Source: Oscheius dolichura | Taxonomy: Eukaryota; Nematoda; Chromadorea; Rhabditida; Rhabditidae | Direction: 5' to 3' | Assembly (NCBI GenBank): GCA_932521035.1 | Contig: OW051494.1 | Location: forward strand, 3,334,001-3,398,000 | DNA: 64,000 bases | Shown: positions 63,745 through 64,000 of the stretch, piece by piece | How the letters are laid out: each line of letters opens with the position of its first letter | Numbering within the stretch: the first letter of the stretch is position 1 | The notes under the pieces: model-generated | Told to the model about the DNA's origin: nothing | The model's input: the letters and a program-made list of their open reading frames with translations, nothing else | The model's database searches: none | Made by a program: the position numbers and the translations under genes

Positions 63745-64000
63745 TAGTAACATTTTTTAAAGTTAGATTATTTAGAATAATTAGATAGATATATCTTTGA
63801 TAGCAATGAAAATAACGGGTTTGATATGGTTGTCCACATTATTATAATATATTAATATAATTAATTGTAAGTAAATATGCCTGTGATAGATAGATCTTTT
63901 CAAGCTTTATTAAATTGGTTTTGTTATAATTGTAATCTTGCCATTGTAATATAAAGCGTTATTGCAAATAGTTGTTACAATCAGTAACTGTCACGCGGTA
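63745..64000. other. AT-rich 3' flank of TTC7
   Basis: No gene seen up to the window edge. I find no clean AATAAA close to the TTC7 stop; variants such as AATATAAA occur near 63948. Confidence 0.5.

Overview
This is a eukaryotic window, and the evidence points to a nematode. Introns are mostly 35-60 bases long with GT...TTTCAG ends. Several start codons sit directly behind a 3' splice-site consensus, as expected for SL trans-splicing. A 356-residue G-alpha protein matches, as I remember it, the length, N-terminus and C-terminus of Caenorhabditis ODR-3. All exon models were built by hand from splice sites and reading-frame continuity; nothing was searched against a database.

Layout. Bases 1-18,600 are GC-rich and strongly purine-biased on the + strand, turning pyrimidine-rich at about 16,400. 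I recognise no gene there, but two sets of minus-strand exons (1,515-4,922 and 17,709-17,998) look as if they may code. From 18,656 to 28,305 lie odr-3 (+), a secreted CUB/von Willebrand A protein (+), an annexin with a long Gly/Pro/Tyr/Gln-rich head (-) and malectin (-). At about 29,700 the base composition changes abruptly to AT-rich. From 30,508 to 39,148 lie glycerol-3-phosphate dehydrogenase (+), cohesin SMC3 (-) and an SRSF1-type splicing factor (-), with a palindromic transposon between the first two. From about 40,300 to 47,260 the DNA is again GC-rich, with pyrimidine-biased upstream sequence: a possible small minus-strand gene, the EF-hand phosphatase PPEF (+), an unrecognised minus-strand gene, and a divergent gene for a secreted acidic protein. 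From 47,624 to the end are compact housekeeping genes: TXNDC9 (+), VPS16 (+), a cytosolic M16 metallopeptidase (+), PA2G4/EBP1 (-), a 48-residue membrane microprotein (+), TIM8 (+) and TTC7 (+).

How the genes fit together. The genes do not form one pathway. The last three + strand genes are spaced like a nematode operon: the gaps are 135 and 166 bases and each start has its own acceptor. TXNDC9, VPS16 and the M16 peptidase are about 325 bases apart on the same strand. The most unusual arrangement is a complete three-exon gene for an axonemal dynein light intermediate chain (DNALI1/p28). It lies antisense inside one TTC7 intron, and its stop codon is embedded in its own AATAAA signal. ODR-3, PPEF and DNALI1 all have links to cilia or sensory neurons, which may be coincidence.

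Two inverted-repeat elements have clear insertion footprints: an 8-base duplication around 32,371-32,856 and TTAA around 60,008-60,314. Unusual splicing includes a GPDH intron whose conserved 3' end would be CG, a GC-AG intron in PA2G4, and introns of 35-38 bases.
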